Positions 29,436 to 39,182 of a DNA stretch of 64,000 nucleotides are shown piece by piece. The notes beneath the pieces are model-generated. The model was not told the origin of the DNA and ran no database searches. It saw nothing but the letters and a program-made list of their open reading frames with translations. The DNA is from Carpediemonas membranifera (Eukaryota > Fornicata). The position numbers and the translations under genes are program-made. The stretch spans positions 1,116,001 to 1,180,000 of the forward strand of contig JAHDYR010000053.1 in the NCBI GenBank assembly GCA_019828565.1. The letters are read 5' to 3'. Every line of letters begins with the position of its first letter. Position 1 is the first letter of the stretch.

Positions 29436-31511
29436 GTGATGTCCTGGACGCCCAACATCGCCCCCCTCGCGGAGTTTGTGCTCACGGTCGTCAAGTTCAG
29501 CATGACCCGCACCCCGAGGGCGCATATTTGCCTATCCAGCGGCCCTCTCGCCCAGTCCAACCGCGAGAAGCTTGTCGCTGCCCAGTCGCCCGAGCTCTTC
29601 TTGATTGTCAAGGAGACCGTCACTGGCTTCGGGGGCTGAGTGCTGGGCCTCGACTCAGACATGGCCGGGATCCGCCAGCTCCTCAACACCCTCCGGGACG
29701 AGGACACCAGCCCAGAGACCATGGCCCGCGTGTGGTCCGTGGTCGCCATACTCAGGGCCAGGCCGCCCGTCCTCCCGCCCTGCCCGACCTAGAGGCGCTG
29801 GCGATGGACTCCCTGGCCCACCACAGGCTGACGGACCCCGACTACACACTGACTGCGGACCCCGTAGACGTCGCCTATCTCGCTGATGTGGCGGGCAGCG
29901 TGTATCTATCCATCGCCCAGCTCCTCCACGCCGACCCCAGCCCAGCCCTGGCCCAGTTCGCCGTCAGTCGGCTGCCCACGGCATTCCTCGGCCTCAGTGA
30001 GACGAGCGGCAGCACCACCCTCGCATACGGCACATACGCCCTGCTCAGCATGCTCGTGGCCCAGGACGCCGTGCCGCTGGCTTACCTGCTCACTACCATT
30101 GAGGCCGTCCTCTACTGCCTCGGCGTCGGTCTCCACACCTCTCTGGCCGAGGTCCTGCCGACGATCTCCCAGGGCTTGAAGCGCGTGCTGGCCAACTCCA
30201 CCGACGCCTTCGCCCTGTTCCCCGTGACGGCAGTGTTCAACTCCCTGACGGCGTACTTCTCCTTGGTCACGTCACTACCGCACGCCCCGGTCAGTGTCGT
30301 CCTCGGCGGACTCATTGGCTTCCTGCACAACGCCTTTGGATCCGCCCGCGCCGTTGCCCCGCTCCCCAACCTCTCCGTCGACCTCACAGCCCTCGTTGAC
30401 CAAGCCCTCATCCCCAACGGCATGCCCGGGGTCTCCCCTGTCATCGCAGCCCTCGTGCAGCTCTCCAAGGGTCCCGCCGGGCAGTGCCTGCTCGCTGCTG
30501 AGGCCATCACCCTCCTCATCCAGGCGGCTGGCACTCGGGCGGTTGCCGTGACCATCGCCGACGCCCTTCCCGTCCTCGTCGGGCGATCTCGCGGTCATGA
30601 CGCACGGGTCAGCCGAGGGTGCGGCCGACGCCCAGGCCGTGCTCGACATGCTCCACGTGCTGCAGACGATCATTGCATTCTCGGACCCCGACCTTGCCGT
30701 TGATTTAATCAAAAGCTCGATGATTGTTGAGAAAATCTTCAGATCGCCAAGACCTGGAGCCCCATCCCTCTTCTACAAGCTCCTTGGCGCTCTGCCCGTG
30801 GGTGCCCCGTCTGGCACCCTCGCACACGCCGCGACACCCGCGGACTTCTACTACATCGCCCTGACGCGGGCCGCCCAGCTTCTCTCGGCCATCGTCGCCC
30901 ACCTTCGCTCCCCTGCCGAGCTCGCGGGTATGCTTGAGGCCTGCACCGCGATGATCACCCACCTTGCATGGGCCGACCTCCACTCGGGCTGCGACACCAT
31001 CGCCGTACAGCTCTCGACGGCTATGATGACCATCGCTTACTACTCTGTCGGCCACGCCAAGGCCGGGAACATCAGAGCCGCTGTCGTGAGCCAGTACCCT
31101 GCCGTCATAGCCCATTGCCTCGCCGCGTTGCCCGGCCAAGAGAACCCGGCGCCCATGGTCAACCTCGTCGCGAAGTCCGTCCGCGCACTTTATGCCTCTG
31201 TCGAATGGAACGTTACAGAGGCGCAGGTTCAGAAGCCTATGCCGCCCGTCGTCATCGAGGCGACTAAGAACGTCCTTGCGCACTTTACAGTCGGTATTGA
31301 CACGGAGCAGTTCACGCATGCGTGGGTCGACGTCATTGAGGCGGCGCTTATGGTTCTCTTCCTCTCCGGCGACGACTTCAAGGGCATGACCACCGTTGTG
31401 GGCCGGCTAACTGCCTGGTACGGCTCTGTGTGCTCAATGGACAAGGCCGCCTCTAAGTCGAGGCCGATGACTGTGCTGCACACGGTGCTGAATAGGGTCA
31501 CGTCGGGATGA
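29436..31511 (+). pseudogene. Helical-repeat protein gene broken by one stop and two frameshifts
   Basis: Coding-like sequence begins with MSWTPNIAPLAEFVL at 29436, meets TGA at 29637-29639, and goes on in the same frame (LDSDMAGIRQLLNTLRDED). It shifts at about 29780 to LPDLEALAMDSL and shifts again at about 30578, where one extra G sits in a GGG run, to reach TGA at 31509-31511. The continuous parts are alanine/leucine-rich helices with strong C-ending codon bias, as in an armadillo or HEAT protein of roughly 690 residues. I do not recognise it. The breaks look like single-base indels, so either recent decay or consensus errors could explain them. Confidence 0.6.
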
Positions 31512-31552
31512 GGCCGGGTCAATAGATTAAACGGATGGCTTCTGCTGCTGGA

Positions 31553-34500
31553 TTACAAAGACTTGAGGTCCACGGCGTCCTGGACGAAGCGCTGCGCCAG
31601 TCTGACAATGAACTTGGCGCAGCACTTCGTCGGCACATGGTGTTTCTCGGACCGCAGCCTCGCTAGCAGTATTGAGATCTCGGCAAGGTCTCGTTTGTCG
31701 AGCACCCTCCGCTGTCGCTGATCCCGAAGCCCTCCACAGGACCACGCGGATCGCCCACATCGCCATGGTACCCGCACACACGACACCAGCAGCACTTGCC
31801 ACACTAGAGCTGGCGTCCATCATTCGTAAGGTGCGGTCGAATCCGATGGTCCATGACGATCTCCACTGGGCATTAATGACGCGATACGCAACGTTGATGG
31901 CGGAGCGGGCTAGAGCAGGGATGTCTACTAATTTAAGCGTGATTAAGTCCGGCTTCGGGTGGAGAAGCGGACACGAAATGACCGCATCGAGGCGCTCAAT
32001 GGGGCCAACAAGGCCCTGGTCGAGCAGAAGAAGGGGCTCCAGGAGCGTCTGGGGGGTTCCGAGAGGGCCCGCGTCCATGTCGGCCGTAAGCTGCCCGAGC
32101 TGCGGCTGGCGTGGAGCCTGGCCGGGGGATGGGATCGCCGCCCTCCTGGAGGTCGGCAACGCCGGTTAGGGCTTCAGGCTTGGCGATCCAGGCCCTTATG
32201 TCGCTCGCGACGTTAGCATCAGCGTTTGGGCCGATGTTGGCACCGAGGAGCTTGTGGTCCTGGATGGTATTCTCGGTGACAGACACGTCATCGAGGTAGG
32301 CCTTGAGGCAATCGGCGTGCATGACCAGCTCCGGAGAGTTGAGGCGTACCGCATGGCCAGGCTGAAGAGCGCTGGGCCAAGTGGGTCGCCTTGCTGGGTA
32401 CATTCGACAGATCTGAGGGGCGGTAGGTCACCGACGGGGGAGAGGTGGGCTGGGTCGGCGTACATTGTTGTGCAGTACCCCAGAAGGGCAGGGCACAAAC
32501 TCTCGATGGCCGCTGCGATGAGCGGGCGCGAAACCGTGTTGAAGGCGTTGGAGAAGTCGAACGCAACTACGAACTCCTCATCGTACTGGTCACGCGCCCA
32601 GGCCGCGATTTGCTCGCAGCCGGATTTCTCCCCCAGACCGAACTGGTTGGGGAGGGCTTCGCTAAGGTGGGGGCCAACCTGTCTCATTGCAATGACTCCT
32701 GCGATGCGACGAATGGTCTCGCCAATCGCGATGGGGCGGCCCTTGCCTGGCTGGCCTGGCTTCCCAATAGGGAGCAGTATACACTCCGCGAGGAAGGAGA
32801 GGTGTCTCTGACCAGCGAGGATGTCATTATCAGCGGGACCATCCGTTTCGACAGCTCGTTGTTGGAGGCGACCATCTGGTGGAGCGGGGTGAAGTCCATC
32901 ACAGAGGGTCCTGGGCATGACTACTCGCGGTTGGCGGCCATGATCGCTCGGTGCACGTCGGCACCGGTGGCCACTATCGAGGCGGTAGGGGTGACCCCGT
33001 TTGGGGGCGTCAAGTCTGCAAGGTCGGCGGGGCAGTCAGCTGCTGTGAGCGGGTGAAGCCGGCTGAGCTCAGCATGTACCACGTCCGAGTCAGGCAGGTC
33101 CCCAGACTGGCTGAGGCTGCGGTATGCCTTCCCGGTGCGGTCGAGTTCGTCGCACATGCGGATGGCGCGCTGCTGCTGGCTTTCGTCGGAGAAGGGACCG
33201 GACGAGAGGGGAGGCTGTCCACCATCGACGACCGTTTGCACGGCCGACCGGATGGCCCTGTTCCTGCTTCTGCGGTTTCGTCGGGAGGTCCCGCCGCGGG
33301 AGACGTAGGCTTTCAACCTCCCCAGCTGGACAAACTGGCGGATCTGCGCCAGGGCTCTATCTTGGGCCTCCGTCGGTGTGTCCGTCCTCCGTGCGTTGTA
33401 CTGCCCGAGGAGGTGAGTCCCGCTGGCGTTACCTTCCTGACAGCAGAGTTGGTCATACGCTTGGAGGCGAGGCGGAGAGCCAATTCGGGTCTCCGTTGGG
33501 GGCGGGTGTCTCCGCTTGGGCGGTAGACGTACTGGTGGCCGCTTCGCGGGCTGGGCGGCGCTCTGGATGTGCCGCCGACTCGATGAGTCTGGCCATCTCA
33601 GCCGCCTGCCTGGCCCGAGTGAGGCCGGCCTGGTCTTTGACAGCGGTCGAGATGTCCTCAGACATTCGGCCGAGTGCGGTCGCGGTGTTTCGGTACGCGG
33701 CTTGCAGTGGCCTTTGTGAGCGTGACGTGCTCGATCACAAGGTCGTGCCGTCGTCGGTACGGGGCGTCGCTGCCGAGGCAGGCAATAACCCCTGGCGTAG
33801 CCCAGGTAGGCAGCACGCCGTCGAAGGCCACTGTCAGCGCATCGGTGACCATGTTCCTGGCCGGGGTGGGTGCCAGATCCTCGTCGATATCTTGATCACT
33901 CCCATCCGAGTCTACCGTGCTGGTGCCAGAGGCAGAGAAGAAGTGCCTGCCAAGAGCCCTCAGTATCTCGGCCTTGGTGGTTCTGGTCGAAGGTCTTGCT
34001 GCGCGGGGTAGTTCCCTAAGGAGGGACTTGAGGCTGGGCACACTTGCCTGCGTTCTTGTTCGTTGTTCGTTGGGGATGAGTTCGGCCCAAGCCACGCTGC
34101 TACCAGATACTAGCGCGGGTATGAGCCTGTCTGGTATGCCTGGCAGGTGCTGCCGGATGAGGGCCCGGGCGTCCGGTGAGAGTGGGGCCGCCGGTGCTAC
34201 ATCCAATTCAATGGCCGATGGCAGATGTGCCATCCTCGCTCTCGACCAGGATGTATTCCAGGTGGGCGGTGGTGACCTCGCCTGTGATGGTGACCTTCGT
34301 CCAGGTGGTGGGTGTCTTGGCGAGCAGGGGAGAGACAATAAAGGCTGCACCGGTCCTGATGAGCCTGGAGAGGATGTGGCGGCTGTCGCACGGGAGTCCT
34401 TCCATGATAGCTTGGCGGATGCCCGTGCCGTCATCGGGGAGGCCGCGGGCTGTTTCTGCCCGGATCGACTCCGCTGTCTGGAGGTCGTATCCCTTGGCCG

Positions 34501-34850
34501 GCCTGAAGAAGCCAGCAGCAGATGCGCGGCGTATGGCGAGTTGGTGGGCTGGAGGGGCGTTGGAGTTGGCCAAGAAAGCATTTGCAAGTGCAATGTTCGA
34601 CTCCCCCTCCAGCCCGCCCCTCAGGATGATGCTGCGGCATTGTCTCGCGTACCCTCTGAAAGATTCGGCGTCGGCCGCGGTTGTGGCGAGGAAGCGAGGT
34701 GAGTTCCTCCATGGCGTGGGAGATATACGTGGTGACGGTATCATCCAGGGCATCGGCTATTGCGGCCAGCTGGTTGCGGAATATCGAGGGCCGCTCGTGG
34801 GGCTTTTTGGGGGTTTTCTCTGTGCGGTAGACGCGCGTCGATCAAACTAG
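31553..34850 (-). mobile_element. Decayed non-LTR retrotransposon with reverse transcriptase
   Basis: Minus-strand coding is spread over all three frames with at least five shifts. From 34850 down: an N-terminal gag-like/unknown part (DALDDTVTTYISHAMEEL, then ESFRGYARQCRSIILRGG, then AHLEYILVESEDGTSAIGH); a linker with SAVQTVVDGG and ELSRLHPL (33.1 kb); then reverse transcriptase at 32918-32200 with GKGRPIAIGETIRRIAG, FVVAFDFSNAFNTVSRPLI (motif A), CTQQGDPLGPALFSL (motif B) and LKAYLDDVSV (motif C, YxDD). A Cys/His-rich C-terminal part ends near 31553. No endonuclease motif was seen. Ends and target-site duplication could not be defined. Confidence 0.75.
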
Positions 34851-36300
34851 GGTTTGCCCTGGCTGGACTGGTCTGCTTGGGCTGAGCGTGGGGGATCTTA
34901 GCTGGCTGCCCGGGTTGAGCCGCGGGCTGACCTTCGCTGGTTGGGTCTGCGTCTGGGCTTGGTCGCGGCCGGACTGTTTGGCGTCCTGATGGGGCCGCGA
35001 CTGGGACGAGGGCTGCACTTGATCACGGGCGGGCTGGGGCGGGCCGCGGGGTGCACTCGGCTGGACTGTTTCGCTCCTCTTTTTAGAGTTTCGGACGTAG
35101 TCCAGTCTGCCGCTCGGAAGTGGAGTTCTTCTTGTTCCAAGGCTATCTCCATCGCCTTCTTGAGGACGTCTGCTGTGACGCGCTTGGTCGAATTGACGGC
35201 TAGTGCTACTCCAGGTCCAGGGCTACGTTCCCGGCGGATGCTATCTTGGCCTTCTTGAGGCAGGTGACATAGGCCTGCACCTGGAGATAGCATTAATGGT
35301 GGATCTTCATCACACCGTATTGGGCGGCTTCAAGTGCCCATCGAATGACTTTTGGGTTCGTTGCCTCGGTCATGTATATGAGATTGGCGTGATCGGTGTG
35401 AAGGTGGATTCCACAGCCCGTGATCATCTCGGCGAAGCGGTGGGGGTTGGCAACCAGGCCATAGCACTCCTTCTCAGTCGTGTTCCAGTTGAGTTGGTAA
35501 AACCGGAAGTCAAATCGAACGTGGCGAACACCTCCGCGCTTCTGACGCGGCCGAAAGGATCCTCGGGCGTCGGGAGGACCGCGGTCACCGGTATCGTCGC
35601 GGCGTTCAGATATCGGTAGTCTAGGACCGGCGGAAGGTGGCCGTGGCGTTGGGGATGAGGTTGAGCGGCGTGAGCCACTCGAGGTCCCCAGCCGGGTCGA
35701 TGACCCCAAGCTCGCACAGTTCATCGACGATCGAAGCGGCGGCGTCAGCTTTGGCCTTGTTCATCGAGCGAGTCGGTGCGCGATAGGGTGTTGCTTCCTT
35801 GGGAGCAGCTCGATCGACATCTCGCCGAGCAGAACGCCCCGTCTGTCAAGTGGGTCGTAAAAAAAGACGTTGACATGTTGCTCTACGAGACGCTTGAAGG
35901 CGTCGGGGTAGATGTCTGCTACCTGTACCTTACCTTACCTTACCTTGGAGGCAGACACGGTCGGGGAGAGGCTGACCGTTCGGTCGCAGGTCGATATTGA
36001 GTCGCTCCAGGAGTCCGCGGGAAGCCAGTGCGTCGAACGCAATGTTGTCGGTGAACAAGAGCTTTGTCTCGAGCGCGACTTCGTGGTACAGGGGTCCGCC
36101 GTGAAGCCTGGTGGGGTCCTCGGGCGTGCATGTGTACGTGGCGACTGCTTCTCCTACGCCGATACCATGCAAGGGCGGGGTCACACGGCGAGCTGTGGGG
36201 AAGGCGCGCAGATGGCGAGTGTGTACGAGGATGTCGTTGCGCAGATTGAAGGTGCCAAGTCCTCCAACCCTGAGTTGGCAGAACCAGCGTTTCCTAGATC
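34851..36300 (-). mobile_element. Ty3/gypsy family A remnant with internal pol deletion
   Basis: Three blocks on the minus strand are out of the usual order. At 36184-35930 is a protease-to-pol linker-like frame. At 35724-35293, DELCELGVIDPAGDLEWLTP and LDYRYLNAATIPV...ATFDLTSGF (RT fingers and motif A) run straight into NTTEKECYGLVANPHRFAE and HLHTDHANLIYM (RNase H), so most of RT and the connection are deleted. At 35293-34898 is a gag piece with KKAMEIALEQEELHFRA. The gag piece matches the gag at 54.4-55.3 kb (SKAMSIALEQEELHYKA), which places both in one family, here called A. Confidence 0.7.
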
Positions 36301-36661
36301 GTTAGTGCCTGGGTAGCCCTAACGATTAAGCCAATCTCCCGGTGATACCGTCCCAACTCATTGTGCTGGGTCGGGTCCATTTTTCGAAGATGGTCGCCCC
36401 TTGAAATCATGAGTTGGGCAGTGCTCATGAAAGCACTTATAGCGTGTGGCAACGACGGTGTCCCAGTGCACTCTAGCTTTGACCATGTTCCGGTCGATGC
36501 AGAGCTTCGTCGGCGTGGTCTCGCTGAGCTCGTAGGCATCAATGCTGTTGTTTAAACAAGCCTCCTCAGTGCCATGGACCACGTGCCGATCGTACTCAAG
36601 TGAAATGCGTGTTGCGCGCCATTTTTTTTTTGCAACGCCATTATCCCGCCACTCAGTGGCA
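36301..36661. other. Cyclin upstream region
   Basis: No gene is seen. The stretch holds a run of ten T at about 36622-36631 just upstream of the cyclin start. Open frames here on both strands lack conserved motifs; one on the plus strand continues into the cyclin and is probably 5' UTR. Confidence 0.4.
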
Positions 36662-37630
36662 ATGGCCCAATTTGTCCAAGGCTCCTTTCGGTACAAAGAG
36701 CTCCCTGTAGTCGACTTTAAGCCTTCAGATTGCTCTTCTATGGCCGGTACTACTCAACAGGACACCCTCTTCGCGGAACAACTGCGCTGCTTCCTTCAGA
36801 TGGACAGAACCACACGCCCATTGTCTCAAGACTACATTAATCTCCAATCTACGACGCTTTCCGACGAGGACCGCGATCGTGAGGTCGCTTGGCTCGCGGA
36901 CTTCTGCGAGCAGAACCATCTGGCTGACAACCGCTGGCACATGGCCTTTGCCCGCGCCGTGGACATCATAGACCGCTATATCTCGAGCGCGTTTGTCCAC
37001 GAGACGTCACTCCACCTTCTCACGATGGTTGCCTTCTTCATTTCATACAAGGTCGACGACGACCAAGGCCACGAGATCCTGACCTCCTCCTTACTGCCAC
37101 TTCTCCCAAACTGCACCGGCAAGGAGATCCTCCACGGTGAGCTGGAGATCCTGGACCGTCTTGAGTGGAATGTGGACCGCCCCACACCCCAGCACTTCGT
37201 CCTCATGGCCCTGTTCCAGGCCAACCTCGGCGAGCAGGTCCTGGCTGAGGTTTATGATGCGGCCAATCGGTTTATCATGATTGCGCTGTCGTCGTCGAGT
37301 CTGGCCTGGGCGCAGTCCTCTGTGATCGGGACTGCCGCGCTCATGTGTGCCCTGACATACCTGTTCAAGCTCAAGCGGTCATTCACCGCACGGTGTCCGC
37401 TCTCGTATGACCAATGGGTCGAGGTGATTTATAACACCCTCGGCAGTGTGATGAACCACGCTGAGATGGTGCAGGTCGACGATCTTGCGAGATTTATTAT
37501 GATCGACTACTATGCATCCAAGGGAGTGAATGTGAAGGAGGAGGAGGAGAAGCAGACGCCGAACGACAGCGGCGACGTTGTGGAGAGGGAGAGAGACGCC
37601 CCTCCGACGCCGCAGGCACCCGCCCAGTGA
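36662..37630 (+). CDS. Cyclin (A/B-type cyclin box)
   Basis: The product is 322 residues from the ATG at 36662 (MAQFVQGSFRY); a later ATG at 36740 is possible. The cyclin box is at residues about 85-190: REVAWLADFCEQNHLADNRWHMAFARAVDIIDRYIS, LHLLTMVAFFISYKVDDD, ILHGELEILDRLEWNVDRPTPQHF. The aligned MRxxLxDW is replaced by a divergent sequence, and the second cyclin fold is less clear but present (FIMIALSSSSLAWAQSSVIG, ALMCALTYL). The C-terminal 40 residues are charged and disordered. Cyclins activate CDKs; which phase or partner this serves cannot be told. It is the only clearly intact host gene between 27.1 kb and 64 kb. Confidence 0.85.
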   Translation: MAQFVQGSFRYKELPVVDFKPSDCSSMAGTTQQDTLFAEQLRCFLQMDRTTRPLSQDYINLQSTTLSDEDRDREVAWLADFCEQNHLADNRWHMAFARAVDIIDRYISSAFVHETSLHLLTMVAFFISYKVDDDQGHEILTSSLLPLLPNCTGKEILHGELEILDRLEWNVDRPTPQHFVLMALFQANLGEQVLAEVYDAANRFIMIALSSSSLAWAQSSVIGTAALMCALTYLFKLKRSFTARCPLSYDQWVEVIYNTLGSVMNHAEMVQVDDLARFIMIDYYASKGVNVKEEEEKQTPNDSGDVVERERDAPPTPQAPAQ

Positions 37631-37673
37631 GCTGTGTATATTGCATAAAGTAGCGCTCTTCCATGACGGGGTT

Positions 37674-38483
37674 ATGGTGCAACGACTTGCATTGGTCGGG
37701 GGGAACATCGCGATGTTGGTTGCCCATCAGATCTCTCTCACGAAGGAGCGCGCCCAGAAGCTGCATGCGGACGCCGCTGCCACCAAGACCAAGATTATCG
37801 AGCTGGTGGGCAACCCCCAAGGATCTCAGGCTCGCGGACCTACAGGCGCTGGAAGACGCTCTGATGGAGCGTGACTCGTGTCCTGGCATCACGGACCTGA
37901 CGGAGGTGGACCCCTCGCGATACACGGAGAACAGGGTGCCCCTTGGCGTGCTAGAGAAGCAGTTCGCGGATGTCATAGTCAAGATGAAGCGGAAGAGGTC
38001 GGAAGTGGCAGGGAAGCGCGTCAAGAAGGAGACGGCAGAGAAGGAGACCAAGGCCGAGGACAAGCCGATCAAGCGGAAGGCAGCCAAAGCGATGACGAGG
38101 AAGGTCAAGTCACCAGCATATGACGACAGCGACGATGACTTGGCCACTCCTGTGCCCAAGCCGAGGGCCGCCAGTAAGAGGACGCGGAGGCCGCCCATCC
38201 CGGAGCCAGAGTCTGACAGCGCCGGGACCCCTGACTCTGCAGCGCAGTTCCCGTCGATCAAGCAACGCATCGCCAAGGCGACCCTGGAGCTCGACTCGAA
38301 GACGGAGGAGTACGCCACGCCAGTCCAGACCCGCCCCAGGGCACTGAGGACCCGGGCATCTACTATGATGACAGCGATGACAGCAATGGCTATGATACTG
38401 GTGACTTCGACGAGGAGATGACCGGGCCCAAGACCAATGATTCCAGGACACCCGCCCTCCTAAGGTCGACGGCGTCTGTCTGA
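37674..38483 (+). pseudogene. Lysine-rich/acidic hypothetical protein gene with two compensating frameshifts
   Basis: Frame 1 starts MVQRLALVGGNIAMLVAHQI at 37674. At about 37822 a CCCCC run carries one base too many, and coding continues in the next frame (DLRLADLQALEDALMERD, then a KRKRSEVAGKRVKKE stretch and SPAYDDSDDDLATPVP). At about 38335 a CCCC run seems one base short, returning to the first frame (EDPGIYYDDSDDSNGYDTGD) until TGA at 38481-38483. Corrected, it would be about 269 residues with a coiled-coil-like start and a disordered, oppositely charged tail as in nuclear or chromatin proteins. I do not recognise the family. The compensating indels at homopolymers suggest sequencing error as much as decay. 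Confidence 0.5.
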
Positions 38484-39108
38484 CTTCAGTCAAGTCGGCC
38501 TCACAACACAACTCTCTCCTCAGTGTGATCGCGGAAGAGGCGCCGTCGAGGCGCAGTGTGTCACCCACGAACCGGATAAGACTCACCGTCGTCGCCCAGG
38601 TGCCCTTCGCGGTGACAACCTCGACTGGGATGCCACACAGAAGAGGAGGTCGGCGGCTGATCCTCTGCGGAATCGGCGGGCTCACTGCTCCGCATGTGCC
38701 CGAAATGTGGGAAGGTGTACCGCCCCCGAGGACACATTGCCTGGGTAGGCATATCCCGGACACGGCTGACCCATGCCCCGGTGAAGACCCGGGCCCTCAC
38801 CCGCCCATAGCGTGGCGGGATGCTATCCGAGTTGCACGCTCAGACAACCACACGCGCTCGGCCCGAGCGGTCCAGGATGGTTCCGAATCCCTGCCGGTCG
38901 CCCCGAGTACGCGGGAGCCAACGCCACCGGCGACCATCCCACCCACCCAGCAGAACCCCCTAGATCCCAGTGTGCAGCTGCGAGGGCCTGACCTGCTACC
39001 CGCCGTAGCCTAGGCGTAGTAGCGGCGAAGTTCATCGGCAGACAGCCCATTTCCAAGGCTGCGATGAGAGCATTCCTCACACAATGGTGCGCTTGTAATA
39101 CGGCCTCT
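38484..39108. other. Unassigned stretch before the element B terminal repeat
   Basis: No confident gene is present. A plus-strand frame near 38698 reads CPKCGKVYRPRGH, a possible zinc-finger scrap. A minus-strand frame at 39080-38950 reads RNALIAALEMGCLPMNFAAT, perhaps a retroelement fragment. Neither can be supported by context. Confidence 0.35.
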
Positions 39109-39182
39109 GTTGTTGGGAACGTTTATCCTTAAAATCTCCACTAAACTCTTGCGAGTCAAACCTGACAAAACCCTCAGCTACA
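39109..39182 (-). repeat. Terminal direct repeat of element B, 3' copy (74 bp)
   Basis: This sequence is identical to 43108-43181. Read on the minus strand it begins TGTAGCTGAG and ends CAACAACA, so it has the TG...CA ends of an LTR. Immediately upstream on that strand is the purine-rich GGAGAGCGGGA, placed as a polypurine tract would be. The TAG stop of pol lies in its first bases. Confidence 0.6.

Noticed and set aside
29637-29639. In-frame TGA (and another near 29425) considered as evidence for a reassigned stop codon
   Set aside because: Intact genes in the window end with TGA, TAA and TAG as normal stops, and the region also has frameshifts. Decay or error is simpler.
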